DNA from: Thermodesulfomicrobium sp. WS
Lineage (GTDB): Bacteria > Desulfobacterota > Desulfovibrionia > Desulfovibrionales > Desulfomicrobiaceae
Direction: 5' to 3'
NCBI RefSeq assembly: GCF_027925145.1
Contig: NZ_AP027130.1
Coordinates: 930,001-994,000 of the forward strand
Length of the DNA stretch: 64,000 nucleotides
A program made the position numbers and the translations under genes. This document shows positions 9,331 through 17,304 of the stretch, piece by piece. The notes under the pieces were generated by a model, which saw only the letters and a list, made by a program, of their open reading frames with translations, was not told the DNA's origin and did no database searches. How positions within the stretch are numbered: the stretch's first letter is position 1; every line of letters begins with the position of its first letter.

Positions 9331-9347
9331 TGCGAGGAGACCCCGCC

Positions 9348-10076
9348 ATGGAACGAGAAAAGATCCTCATCATTGACGACGAAAAGCCCACGCTCAAGAT
9401 GTTTTCCCTGTTTTTGGAGGTGTACGGCTTTGCCATCTTGACGGCCGAGTCCGGAGAAGAGGGCCTTGAGGTCTTTGATCGGGAGCGCCCGGAAATCGTG
9501 CTCACCGATATCAAGATGCCGGGCATGGATGGCATCGAGGTCCTGCGCGAGATCAAGCGCCGCTCGCCCACCACCGAGGTGATCGTGATCACTGGTCACG
9601 GCGATATGGATTTGGCCATCCAGGCCCTGAATCTGGATGCCGCGGACTTCATCAACAAACCCATCCAGCGGCAGAGTTTGGAGCAGGCGCTCTCGCGCGC
9701 CCGGGAGCGACTCTCCCTGGCCAAGCGCCGGCAGCACGAGGTGGAGGCCCGTTGGGAAGGAGATATCCTCGTCATTCACATCCAGGGGAGCCTCAACGCC
9801 TATTCCGAAGGCTTGCTCCGCGAGGCCTACCAGCAGGGGCTGGATGCCCGGGTGCGGCGAGTGGTGCTGGAATTCGAGCCCAGTACTTCCGTCAATGGCG
9901 CGGGCATCGCCATCCTCACCCAATTGGTCTTGGATAGCGAAAAAGACGGGGTGGAGATCGTCATGGCCGGTCTTTCGGACAATTTTCGGCGCGTGTTCGA
10001 TATCGTTGGGCTCACCCGCATGGTGCGTCTTTACCCCACGGTGGCCGAAGCGTGCCAGAAGGGAGGTGCGGCATGA
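9348..10076 (+). CDS. Response regulator with receiver and STAS domains
   Basis: The 242-residue protein has an N-terminal receiver domain with acidic pocket Asp10/Asp11, phospho-acceptor Asp54 (LTDIKMPG) and a conserved Lys in FINKPI. From about residue 135 it continues into a STAS domain of the anti-sigma-antagonist type. It has no DNA-binding or catalytic output, so the signal probably leaves through protein-protein contact. ATG 9348 is chosen over ATG 9330 because GAGGAG at 9333-9338 is correctly spaced for it. It sits 17 bases after the kinase gene, its natural partner. Confidence 0.88.
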   Translation: MEREKILIIDDEKPTLKMFSLFLEVYGFAILTAESGEEGLEVFDRERPEIVLTDIKMPGMDGIEVLREIKRRSPTTEVIVITGHGDMDLAIQALNLDAADFINKPIQRQSLEQALSRARERLSLAKRRQHEVEARWEGDILVIHIQGSLNAYSEGLLREAYQQGLDARVRRVVLEFEPSTSVNGAGIAILTQLVLDSEKDGVEIVMAGLSDNFRRVFDIVGLTRMVRLYPTVAEACQKGGAA

Positions 10077-10606
10077 AGAAGTTGCTTATGGCTCTCGGGA
10101 TTTGGGTGTTGGGGGCCGTTTCTGTGGGAGCGCAGCCGCTAGGACCCGGGGCATCCATCGCCCAGATCCGTTTTCCCGCCCCGCATCTTGCCGAGGATGC
10201 CGCTACCTTGGGGGTGAAGCCCGGGGGCTTTTTTACCGTGAAGGACTTGGGCGCCGATCTGGTGCTCTTGGAAGTTATCGGGGTGTATTGTCCCCAATGC
10301 CACAAACAGGCCCCAGGGTATAACTCGCTGTATGGCCGTTTGCAGAAAGGCAAGACCAAAGGGCGGGTGGCCATGTTTGCGGTGGCCGCCGGCGGCACGG
10401 ACCTGGAGGTGGCCCAGGCTCGGGAAAGCATGTATCGCTTCCCCGTGGTGAGTGATCCCAACTATGTGGCCCACAAGGCCTTGGGAGAACCCTTGACCCC
10501 ATACACCATCGTGTGTCGTGCCGACGGCACCATTGTCTGGGCGCATCTGGGCGTGGTGGAGGACGTGAGCGAACTCTACGCCCGCATTCGCGATCTCTTG
10601 CCCTAG
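10073..10606 (+). CDS. Exported thioredoxin-like protein (CPQC motif)
   Basis: A 177-residue thioredoxin-fold protein of the TlpA/AhpC-TSA type with an N-terminal signal segment (residues 1-21) and a CPQC redox pair at Cys73 and Cys76, so it probably acts in the periplasm. The start at 10073 overlaps the receiver-STAS stop (ATGA) and has a GGGAGGTG ribosome site. It could reduce or oxidise a protein thiol in the relay encoded around it. Its substrate is unknown. Confidence 0.82.
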   Translation: MKKLLMALGIWVLGAVSVGAQPLGPGASIAQIRFPAPHLAEDAATLGVKPGGFFTVKDLGADLVLLEVIGVYCPQCHKQAPGYNSLYGRLQKGKTKGRVAMFAVAAGGTDLEVAQARESMYRFPVVSDPNYVAHKALGEPLTPYTIVCRADGTIVWAHLGVVEDVSELYARIRDLLP

Positions 10607-10614
10607 AGGCGGTC

Positions 10615-12201
10615 ATGCTCGGCGATAGCTGCCAGCCGTTGCGCGATGATCTGGAACGCACTGCCTATCATTTGGAAGTGCTGCGGGATGTGGCAGCCCA
10701 GATTGAGGCCACGCGCAAGCCGCGGGCCATCCTCGAAACGGTGCTACTCTCCGCCATGGGGGGGCTTGGAGCATCGAGTGGATGCGCGCTCCTGGTCGTG
10801 GGCGAGGGCATCCAGGACTGTATTGGCAAGGGGCTTGCCTGTGATCCGGAGGCGGTGCCGCCAGAGCTTCTGCTCCCTGTGCTGGAGCGGGTGCGTTCGT
10901 CACGCCATCCGGTGGCCGTGAACGCCGCGCAATGGGCGCGGTGGCCGTGGCCGGTAGCGGCCGCTTTGGGTCTGCCGGTGGAGAGTGAGCAGGCGGCGCT
11001 GCTTCTCCTGGGCCCGTCTTTGGGGGCAGGTGCGTATGACGACGAGGACATGCGCTTTTTGCACACCCTCGGGGTGCTGCTCCAGGTAAGCTTGCGATTT
11101 GCCTTGGCCGGTATGCGGGAAGAGCTCCTTTCCGCACAGCTGGTGCGCCGCAACGAGGAGTTGGACCGCCAGGTCTTGCACCTGCGCACCCAGCGGGAGC
11201 TGGCCTTGGAGTTGGGGCAGGGGCGAAGCCTGGACGAGACCGCGGCCCGAGCCTTGCCGCTCATCTTGGGGGGCTTTGCCTATACCAAGGGGGTGCTGGT
11301 GCTCGTGGACCGACAGCGGGATTGGGTGCTGGCCGAGGCGCGGGGAAGCGTTTTTCGACCGGAAAAGCGCGCGGCGGATGCCCTGCTTTTTGCCTGCCTT
11401 TCCCGGTGTGTCACCAAACAGATCCCCCCGCTGCATGTGGAGGAGGTCTCTTTGGAGGACAGCCCGGATATGGGGCTGGATTTTACGCCGCGCCGCGGCT
11501 TTTTCTTTCAGGTGCGCGAAGGGCTCTTTGGTGCGGCCCTGTTGGGAGAGCCTTTGCAGGAGGCGGCAGCAAACCACGATTCCTCGTTGCTCGCCTGCAT
11601 GCAGCAATTGGTGCTCCACCTCCACGGGGCCGACGCCTTTGCCACCATCGTCGCCCTCAACCGGGATCTGGAGGAGCGCAACCTGCGCCTGGAGCAGATG
11701 GTGGAGGAGCTCACCGCAGCCCAGAGCCGCATCACCAAGCTGGAGCAGCGGGTGCGGCAGGTGCTGGGGGCGCTGGAGGACAAGGCGTGGCAGGTGGCCC
11801 GGGCGCGGGTGATGGACTTCGTGTTTTTGCTGCTGCTTAGCGCTGCCCTGGGCTTTGCCTTCAACAGCCAAAATCCGCAGGGGGTGGAGCTGCTGCCCCC
11901 TTCCGTGCCGGCAAGCGTGCAGGTGGTGGCCGCCATCCCCAAGGATGCGGTGGTGGTGGATGCGCGGCCGCGGCAGTACTTTGAGCGGGGAAGCCTTCCG
12001 GGCGCTGTCAATGTGCCTCCGCAATTTTTCGATCTGGTTTACCCTATGCTTTTGGGAAATCTCGACCCGGAGCAGCCGGTGGTGGTGTTCGGACGCACCT
12101 GGAGCCGGCTCTACGACGTGGAAACCGCCCGCCTCTTGGTGGAGCGGGGGCATGAGACGGTGTTGGTGCTCGAAACTCTTCCGGCGGAGGTGCGGCCATG
12201 A
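10615..12201 (+). CDS. GAF-like / coiled-coil membrane protein with periplasmic rhodanese domain lacking the catalytic Cys
   Basis: The 528-residue protein has a cytoplasmic region with two GAF-like segments (about 15-170 and 175-345) and a coiled coil near 350-395. One membrane segment near 400-418 and a C-terminal rhodanese-like domain (about 440-528) follow. The rhodanese active-site loop normally starts with the catalytic Cys; here it reads VVVFGRTWSRL, with Gly in that place, so sulfur transfer by the usual route is unlikely. The start at 10615 follows AGAGGCGG just after the thioredoxin gene. The GAF calls are by fold pattern and are less certain than the rhodanese call. The architecture would place a sensor inside the cell and a binding domain outside. 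Confidence 0.72.
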   Translation: MLGDSCQPLRDDLERTAYHLEVLRDVAAQIEATRKPRAILETVLLSAMGGLGASSGCALLVVGEGIQDCIGKGLACDPEAVPPELLLPVLERVRSSRHPVAVNAAQWARWPWPVAAALGLPVESEQAALLLLGPSLGAGAYDDEDMRFLHTLGVLLQVSLRFALAGMREELLSAQLVRRNEELDRQVLHLRTQRELALELGQGRSLDETAARALPLILGGFAYTKGVLVLVDRQRDWVLAEARGSVFRPEKRAADALLFACLSRCVTKQIPPLHVEEVSLEDSPDMGLDFTPRRGFFFQVREGLFGAALLGEPLQEAAANHDSSLLACMQQLVLHLHGADAFATIVALNRDLEERNLRLEQMVEELTAAQSRITKLEQRVRQVLGALEDKAWQVARARVMDFVFLLLLSAALGFAFNSQNPQGVELLPPSVPASVQVVAAIPKDAVVVDARPRQYFERGSLPGAVNVPPQFFDLVYPMLLGNLDPEQPVVVFGRTWSRLYDVETARLLVERGHETVLVLETLPAEVRP

Positions 12202-12674
12202 GGCAGTGGCTGGCTTGGCGCGGGCACTTTTGGATCGCTTTGGTGCTGCGCCTCTATTTGGGCGGGCTGTTCGTGCTGGCAAGTTTGCACAAAATCCAGT
12301 TTCCCGCTGCCTTTGCCGACGCGGTGGTGGACTATCAACTGGTGCCGTACATGCTGGTCCCGGTGATGGCGGTGGTGCTCCCGTGGCTGGAGCTTTTGGC
12401 GGGGTTGTGTCTGGTGCTCGGGGTGCGCGCCAAGGCCGCGGCATGGACCGTGGCCGCGCTTTTGGCCATGTTTAGCGTGGCGGTGGCTTCGGTGCTGTGG
12501 CGGGGGCTGCCGGTGGGATGCGGCTGCTTTGAGACGTCCGGGGAGCCTGCCTCATGGCTGACCGTGGCCCGGGATTTGGTTTGGCTGGGCATGGCGCTGT
12601 ACGTCATTGGCTACGATCGTTTTTTGCACCTGGAGCGCTTGTTCCTCCTTTCTTCTGCGGAGCTTGAGCGATGA
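12198..12674 (+). CDS. MauE/DoxX-like membrane protein
   Basis: The 158-residue protein has four predicted membrane segments and the short Cys motif GCGCF (Cys108, Cys110) typical of MauE-like members of the DoxX family, which are linked to thiol or quinone redox work. The start overlaps the stop of the rhodanese gene (ATGA). Pairing with a rhodanese-domain gene suggests the two proteins interact in the membrane. Catalytic role unknown. Confidence 0.78.
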   Translation: MRQWLAWRGHFWIALVLRLYLGGLFVLASLHKIQFPAAFADAVVDYQLVPYMLVPVMAVVLPWLELLAGLCLVLGVRAKAAAWTVAALLAMFSVAVASVLWRGLPVGCGCFETSGEPASWLTVARDLVWLGMALYVIGYDRFLHLERLFLLSSAELER

Positions 12675-12985
12675 AAACCTTGTGGACCCTCGCCGTGGTG
12701 CTTGTTCTTATGAGCTGTAGTGGCGGTCGCATGGACGTGGCGGGGAGGTACACGAGCCAGTCCCAAAACAGCGGCGAGCCCGTGCAGATCGTCATGACCT
12801 TGGCCCCGGATGGGACCGGCAAGTGGCAGGTGGGGACGGAGGAATCCGTTTTTTCGTGGTCCGTGGATGGGGAGCGGCTGCGCCTCTACACCCGTCGCGG
12901 CGGAGTGCTGGAGGGGCGGGTGATCGCCCCGGATTTTCTTCGGGTGGACGTCCCCGGCTGGGGGATGGTGGAGTTTCGGCGCTAG
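12671..12985 (+). CDS. Small lipoprotein of unknown function
   Basis: A 104-residue protein with a lipoprotein signal ending in LMS-Cys16 and a small beta-rich body of about 85 residues. It starts within the MauE-like stop (ATGA), so it is the last gene of the sensor operon. Its 3' end overlaps the end of the convergent proC gene by four bases. I do not recognise the family. Confidence 0.75.
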   Translation: MKTLWTLAVVLVLMSCSGGRMDVAGRYTSQSQNSGEPVQIVMTLAPDGTGKWQVGTEESVFSWSVDGERLRLYTRRGGVLEGRVIAPDFLRVDVPGWGMVEFRR

Positions 12986-13761
12986 GCGCCGCGCCCGAGT
13001 TCTTCGCTGCGCCGGGTGGCGGCGCGCACGGCCTCGAAGATGGCGTGGCGAAAGCCGCAGGCATCCAGGGCGGCAAGGCCGGCGATGGTGGTCCCCCCAG
13101 GGGAGGTGACGGCTTCGCGCAAGAGCGCCGGGTGGGCGCCAGGCTCTTGGGTCATGGCCACGCTTCCGGCAATGAGCGCGCGCACCATGGCCGTGGCCTC
13201 CGGCCGGGCAATACCCACGAGCACTCCAGCGTCAATGAGGGCCTCCATGAAGGCAAAGACATACGCCGGCCCGGAGCCGATGAGGCCGGTATAGGCGTCG
13301 AGGAGCCGCTCTGGAAGGATATGGGTCTGTCCCAGTCCCGCAAAGAGACTGGGGACCGTGGTCTTGGCTTCGTCGGAGAGGTCCGGATCGTCCAGACAGA
13401 GGGCAAAGACTCCCTGGCCGATGAGCGCGGGGGTATTGGGCATGACGCGCACCACCGGCGCGCCGCCAGACCATTCCTTGAGACGCGCCACCGGAATGCC
13501 GGCGGCCACGGAGACGAGGACGGCCCCGGCAGGAAGGCCAAGTCCCCGGGTGACCGCCTCGGCGATCTGCGGCTTCACTGCCAGGATCACGTACTGCGCC
13601 TTGCTCACAGCCTCGTTTGCGGAAGAGGTCAGCTGGACGTGGGGTCCGAGGGCGTCCTGATGAACATTGGGGTCATAGCCGTACACGACGTGCGTCGTGC
13701 CCCAGCCGCGCGCCAGGGCACCACCCATGTTTCCCAGTCCAATGATGGCGATATCGGCCAT
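12982..13761 (-). CDS. proC: Pyrroline-5-carboxylate reductase
   Basis: Last step of proline synthesis: reduces pyrroline-5-carboxylate with NAD(P)H. The 259-residue product opens with the Rossmann motif IIGLGNMGGALARG and has VRVMPNTPALIGQG and the C-terminal signature region around LREAVTSPGGTT. The start at 13761 (MADIAIIG) has GGAGGCG upstream; a longer frame to 13803 lacks family similarity. The gene after ndk on the same strand. Confidence 0.95.
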   Translation of the reverse strand: MADIAIIGLGNMGGALARGWGTTHVVYGYDPNVHQDALGPHVQLTSSANEAVSKAQYVILAVKPQIAEAVTRGLGLPAGAVLVSVAAGIPVARLKEWSGGAPVVRVMPNTPALIGQGVFALCLDDPDLSDEAKTTVPSLFAGLGQTHILPERLLDAYTGLIGSGPAYVFAFMEALIDAGVLVGIARPEATAMVRALIAGSVAMTQEPGAHPALLREAVTSPGGTTIAGLAALDACGFRHAIFEAVRAATRRSEELGRGA

Positions 13762-13815
13762 GACCGCCTCCGTGATGTTGGGGTGAGAGCGGGGGCTGGT
13801 CACCCCCGCCCGTGA

Positions 13816-14232
13816 CTAGCCGACGAGTTCCAACGCGCTGAAGAAAAACGGGATCTCCACAGCTGCTGTTTCGGGACTGTCCGAGCCGTGGCACGAGTTG
13901 CGTTCGATGTCCAGGGCGTACTTCTTGCGGATGGTGCCTTCCGCCGCCTGGTCTTTGTTGGTGGCGCCCATGAGGTCCCGGTAACGCTGGATGGCGTTTT
14001 CGCCCTCCAGACACAGGGCCACGATGGGGCCCGAGCTCATATACGTGGTGAGGCTTGCAAAGAAGGGGCGCGCTTGGTGCACGGCGTAGAAGGCTTCCGC
14101 CTGGGCCTTGGAGAGGTGCAGCATCTTCATGGCGATGATGCGCAGCCCTGCGGTCTGGATCATGGCCATGATTTCCCCCTGGAGACCCCGCTCCACGGCG
14201 TCCGGTTTGATGAGAGCAAGTGTCCGTTCCAT
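13816..14232 (-). CDS. ndk: Nucleoside diphosphate kinase
   Basis: Transfers the gamma phosphate from ATP to NDPs through a phosphohistidine. The 138-residue product is full length, with the start MERTLALIKPDAV and the catalytic motif RNSCHGSDS (His115). The ribosome site AAGGAG stands before 14232. It reads into proC with a 54-base gap, so the two may be cotranscribed. Confidence 0.97.
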   Translation of the reverse strand: MERTLALIKPDAVERGLQGEIMAMIQTAGLRIIAMKMLHLSKAQAEAFYAVHQARPFFASLTTYMSSGPIVALCLEGENAIQRYRDLMGATNKDQAAEGTIRKKYALDIERNSCHGSDSPETAAVEIPFFFSALELVG

Positions 14233-14316
14233 GAAAACTCCTTGAAAAAGAATTCTTTCTTATCTATCCTGAAAGAGAGCGAAAAACAAGATGAGGCAGG
14301 GATTCTTTTTTTTTGG

Positions 14317-14328
14317 TTGAACGTTCAA
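14317..14328. promoter_or_regulatory. Perfect palindrome TTGAACGTTCAA, candidate operator
   Basis: A 12-base perfect palindrome right after a T9 run and just upstream of the ribosome site of the GAF-gap unit, in the divergent gap between ndk and the GAF gene. An operator role is inferred only from symmetry and position. Confidence 0.3.
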
Positions 14329-14344
14329 AATCAAGGAGTGCGTG

Positions 14345-14905
14345 ATGGCGGACAAGCGGTTGTATGAGGTGTTTTACGAGGTGAGCCGCACGGTGAACTC
14401 GTCGTTGGACCCCAGCGAGGTGCTGGCGCGCATTGCCGAGCAGGTGACCCGGGCTATGGGAGTCAAAGGATGTTTTCTGCGTTTGCTCGATCGCACAGGT
14501 ACAGTGCTCAAGCCCGCGGCGTTTTATGGCTTGAGTGATCGATATGCCCGCAAGGGGCCCGTGGAGGTGGCACGCAGCAAAATCGATCAGGAGGCCCTTG
14601 CTGGCCAGATGGTGACTATCCTGGACGCCCGTACGGACGAACGGTTTCAGTACCGCGAGGACGCGGCCAAAGAAGGGCTGGCGTCGATCCTGGTGGCCCC
14701 CCTGATGGTGGAAGGCACGCGGCCCATCGGGGTGCTGCGGGTATACACCGATACCCCGCGGGAATTCGACGCCGAAGAGCGGAAGTTCTTGCAGGCCATC
14801 GCGGATATCTCGGCCATTGCCATCGAGAACGCCCGCATGCATCAGACCCTGAAGCGGCAGATGGAACTCATCCATGCCTACGACTACCAGACCTTTGAAG
14901 ACTAG
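14345..14905 (+). CDS. GAF-domain protein upstream of gap
   Basis: A 186-residue cytoplasmic protein consisting almost entirely of one GAF domain (about residues 20-165), a fold that binds small ligands or senses redox state. The ATG at 14345 is chosen over GTG 14342 from AAGGAG spacing. Only 12 bases separate it from gap, so it is probably cotranscribed and may sense a metabolite of the same pathway. As I recall, a GAF gene stands beside gap in other Desulfovibrio too. No output domain is present. Confidence 0.85.
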   Translation: MADKRLYEVFYEVSRTVNSSLDPSEVLARIAEQVTRAMGVKGCFLRLLDRTGTVLKPAAFYGLSDRYARKGPVEVARSKIDQEALAGQMVTILDARTDERFQYREDAAKEGLASILVAPLMVEGTRPIGVLRVYTDTPREFDAEERKFLQAIADISAIAIENARMHQTLKRQMELIHAYDYQTFED

Positions 14906-14917
14906 AGGGAGCTCGTC

Positions 14918-15937
14918 ATGACGAAAACGCGTATCGGCATCAACGGCTTTGGCCGCATCGGCCGGCAGGTGCTCAAAACTATCTGGCAGCGGCATCGGGA
15001 TAGCTTGGAAGTAGTGGCTATCAATGACTTGTTCGACACGGCGACCAACGCCCATCTTTTGCGCCATGACACATCCTATGGGCATTTTCCCGAGCGTATC
15101 GAGGCGGACGGCTCCGTCATCCGCGTGGGAGGGCAATGGGAAATCCAGAGTTTTGCCCAGCGCGATCCCAAGCTCATCCCGTGGGGAAGCTTGGGGGTGG
15201 ATATCGTCGTGGAGGCCACGGGTATCTTTCGCACCGGCCCCACGGCCCGGCAGCATCTGGAGGCTGGCGCCAAGAAGGTGATCATCACCGCTCCTGCCAA
15301 GGAAGAGGATGTGACCATCGTGCTCGGCGTAAACCAGGATGCCTACGACCCGGCCCGGCATCACGTAGTCTCCAATGCCTCGTGCACCACCAATTGCCTG
15401 GCCCCGGCGGTGAAGGTGATGCACAGCCGTTTTGGGGTGGTCAAAGGCGTGCTCACCACGGTGCATGCCTATACCAACGACCAGCGCATCCTCGATTTGC
15501 CGCACAAGGATTTGCGCCGGGCCCGGGCTGCGGCCTGCAACATGATCCCCACCTCCACGGGTGCGGCCAAGGCCGTGGCCAAGGTGCTGCCCGAGCTCGC
15601 CGGCCGTTTTGACGGCTATTCGGTGCGTGTTCCTACCCCTGCGGTTTCCTTGGTGGATTTCGTGGCTGTGCTGGAGCGCGACACCACCACCGAGGAGCTG
15701 CGCTCGGCCTTCCGCGAGGCCGCAAACGGGGAGCTTGGCGGCATCCTTGCCTACAGCGAAGAGCCGTTGGTGTCTTCGGACTTTCTGGGCAATCCCCATT
15801 CCGGCATCGTGGAGGCGGAATTTACCGCTGTCCAATGCGGCAATTTGGCCAAAGTGTACATCTGGTACGATAACGAGTGGGGCTACTCCTGTCGGGTGGC
15901 GGACCTGGCCCATTACATGGCGCAGAAAGGGCTTTAA
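14918..15937 (+). CDS. gap: Glyceraldehyde-3-phosphate dehydrogenase, type I
   Basis: Glycolytic/gluconeogenic enzyme. The 339-residue product has the N-terminal NAD site [12 protein letters not shown], the active-site block SNASCTTNC (Cys156), the catalytic His in the HAYTNDQ block, and the C-terminal WYDNEWGYS. Ribosome site GAGGGAG. It follows the GAF gene closely. The 3' end faces the convergent YibQ-like gene across 72 bases, with no clear terminator. Confidence 0.97.
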   Translation: MTKTRIGINGFGRIGRQVLKTIWQRHRDSLEVVAINDLFDTATNAHLLRHDTSYGHFPERIEADGSVIRVGGQWEIQSFAQRDPKLIPWGSLGVDIVVEATGIFRTGPTARQHLEAGAKKVIITAPAKEEDVTIVLGVNQDAYDPARHHVVSNASCTTNCLAPAVKVMHSRFGVVKGVLTTVHAYTNDQRILDLPHKDLRRARAAACNMIPTSTGAAKAVAKVLPELAGRFDGYSVRVPTPAVSLVDFVAVLERDTTTEELRSAFREAANGELGGILAYSEEPLVSSDFLGNPHSGIVEAEFTAVQCGNLAKVYIWYDNEWGYSCRVADLAHYMAQKGL

Positions 15938-16009
15938 CTGGGACGCAAAGAGGTTCGCCCCCCGAAGTCTCCGTGCATCTTGAGGGGAGAGGCCGCACTC
16001 CAGGAACCG

Positions 16010-17293
16010 TTAGGGGCTGGGGATCTGGGCGAATCGGGGCGCAAGGCGGCTCAAGGAGACCACCTGCGTCCGCCCCGCCCGCTCCCGGGCCCAGATGGCG
16101 AGTGCTCGCAAGGTTTGCGGATAGGGATGGCCAATGGCAATGGCCATCCCTTTTTGGTGCGCCAGGGCTTCGGCCTTGCGCAATTGGGCGAGGACCGCCG
16201 GTGTGGAGGCCACATTGTCGAGAAAGATGGTGCGCCGCAGGTAGGGAAGGCCGGCGTCCCGGCTGACGGCAGGGACGGCGCTCCTGGCGGAGGTGGCGCT
16301 ATCCACGAAGATTTTATCGCGGCGGCGCAGGGCCTCGAGCATGGCGGTCACGCCGGCAGCGTCTTCGGTAAAGCGAGACCCCATGTGGTTGTTGGCGCCG
16401 ATGGCATACGGCACGCGTGTGCAGGCTTCCTCCACCAGGGCGTGGATACGGGCAGGGTCCATGTGCGCCATCAGGGTGCCTGGTCCGGAGTTGGGGTGGG
16501 GAAAGCCGTGGGGCTCGCAGGGCAGATGCACGAGGACGTCGCGCCCGGCGCGGTGGGCGATTTGGGCCGTGGCCTGGGCCTTGGGGGTGTAGGGAAGGAT
16601 GGAGAAGACCACCGGGATAGGAAGGCTCGCCAGGGTTTGGGCGGCCACGAGATCCTGGCCGAGGTCGTCAATGATGATCACCAATTGTCCGGAAGCGGTC
16701 GTGGTGGGCGGCAGGAGCGGGGGCTCTGGCTGGAGGATGATGCGGTGGGTCGCGATCCCCTGGATGCGGACCTCCAGGTCACGGGCGTCTGGGGTGCGCG
16801 AAAAAAGTCGTGGGGTGCGGGGCAGGCGCGCGAGGATCTGCTCTAGGGCAACGCGAAACCGCGCCGGGTCCGGGGCAGGGATCTCCATGGTCTGGAACTG
16901 GATTTCCCCCAGGCTCGTGGCGCGGGTATCCACGGAACTGATGTGGAGGCGCTGTGCGTCCAGGCCGCAGGACTCCGCCGCTCGGGCGATGGCGTCGTCG
17001 ATGAAGTGGACGAGGATTTCGGCGTTTTCGCCTTGGGCTTCATAGGGAAGGTCGAGGGGGAGTTTGGACGACGGTGCCGGGCTTGGGGCGGCAGGCGGCG
17101 TAGGGGGAGGCGCCGGGCGCGGGGCAGGTGCTGGGACCTTGGCTGCCGGGGGAGGGGCGAGCACCGCCCGCAACCCCCAGAAGGTGATGGCCACCAAGGT
17201 GAGGAGTGCAAGCGCCAAGGCGATGCGTCCTCCTGCCGCCTTGGAGGGGCGGCGGGAGGAGCGCTTTTTGGACGAGGATTGGCGGCGGGCCAT
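16010..17293 (-). CDS. Divergent polysaccharide deacetylase-fold protein (YibQ/DUF610 type)
   Basis: The 427-residue protein has a very basic N-terminus, a membrane anchor near residues 25-45, a long Ala/Pro-rich linker to about 75, and a C-terminal NodB-like deacetylase-fold domain from about 200 (IIIDDLGQD, NNHMGSRFT, AIGHPYPQT). It lies 12 bases after the CtpA protease gene and downstream of the EnvC-like gene. That order (envC-ctpA-yibQ) recurs in many proteobacteria and suggests envelope work. The true substrate is unknown. Confidence 0.88.
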   Translation of the reverse strand: MARRQSSSKKRSSRRPSKAAGGRIALALALLTLVAITFWGLRAVLAPPPAAKVPAPAPRPAPPPTPPAAPSPAPSSKLPLDLPYEAQGENAEILVHFIDDAIARAAESCGLDAQRLHISSVDTRATSLGEIQFQTMEIPAPDPARFRVALEQILARLPRTPRLFSRTPDARDLEVRIQGIATHRIILQPEPPLLPPTTTASGQLVIIIDDLGQDLVAAQTLASLPIPVVFSILPYTPKAQATAQIAHRAGRDVLVHLPCEPHGFPHPNSGPGTLMAHMDPARIHALVEEACTRVPYAIGANNHMGSRFTEDAAGVTAMLEALRRRDKIFVDSATSARSAVPAVSRDAGLPYLRRTIFLDNVASTPAVLAQLRKAEALAHQKGMAIAIGHPYPQTLRALAIWARERAGRTQVVSLSRLAPRFAQIPSP

Positions 17294-17304
17294 GCCTGGA
17301 GAGG

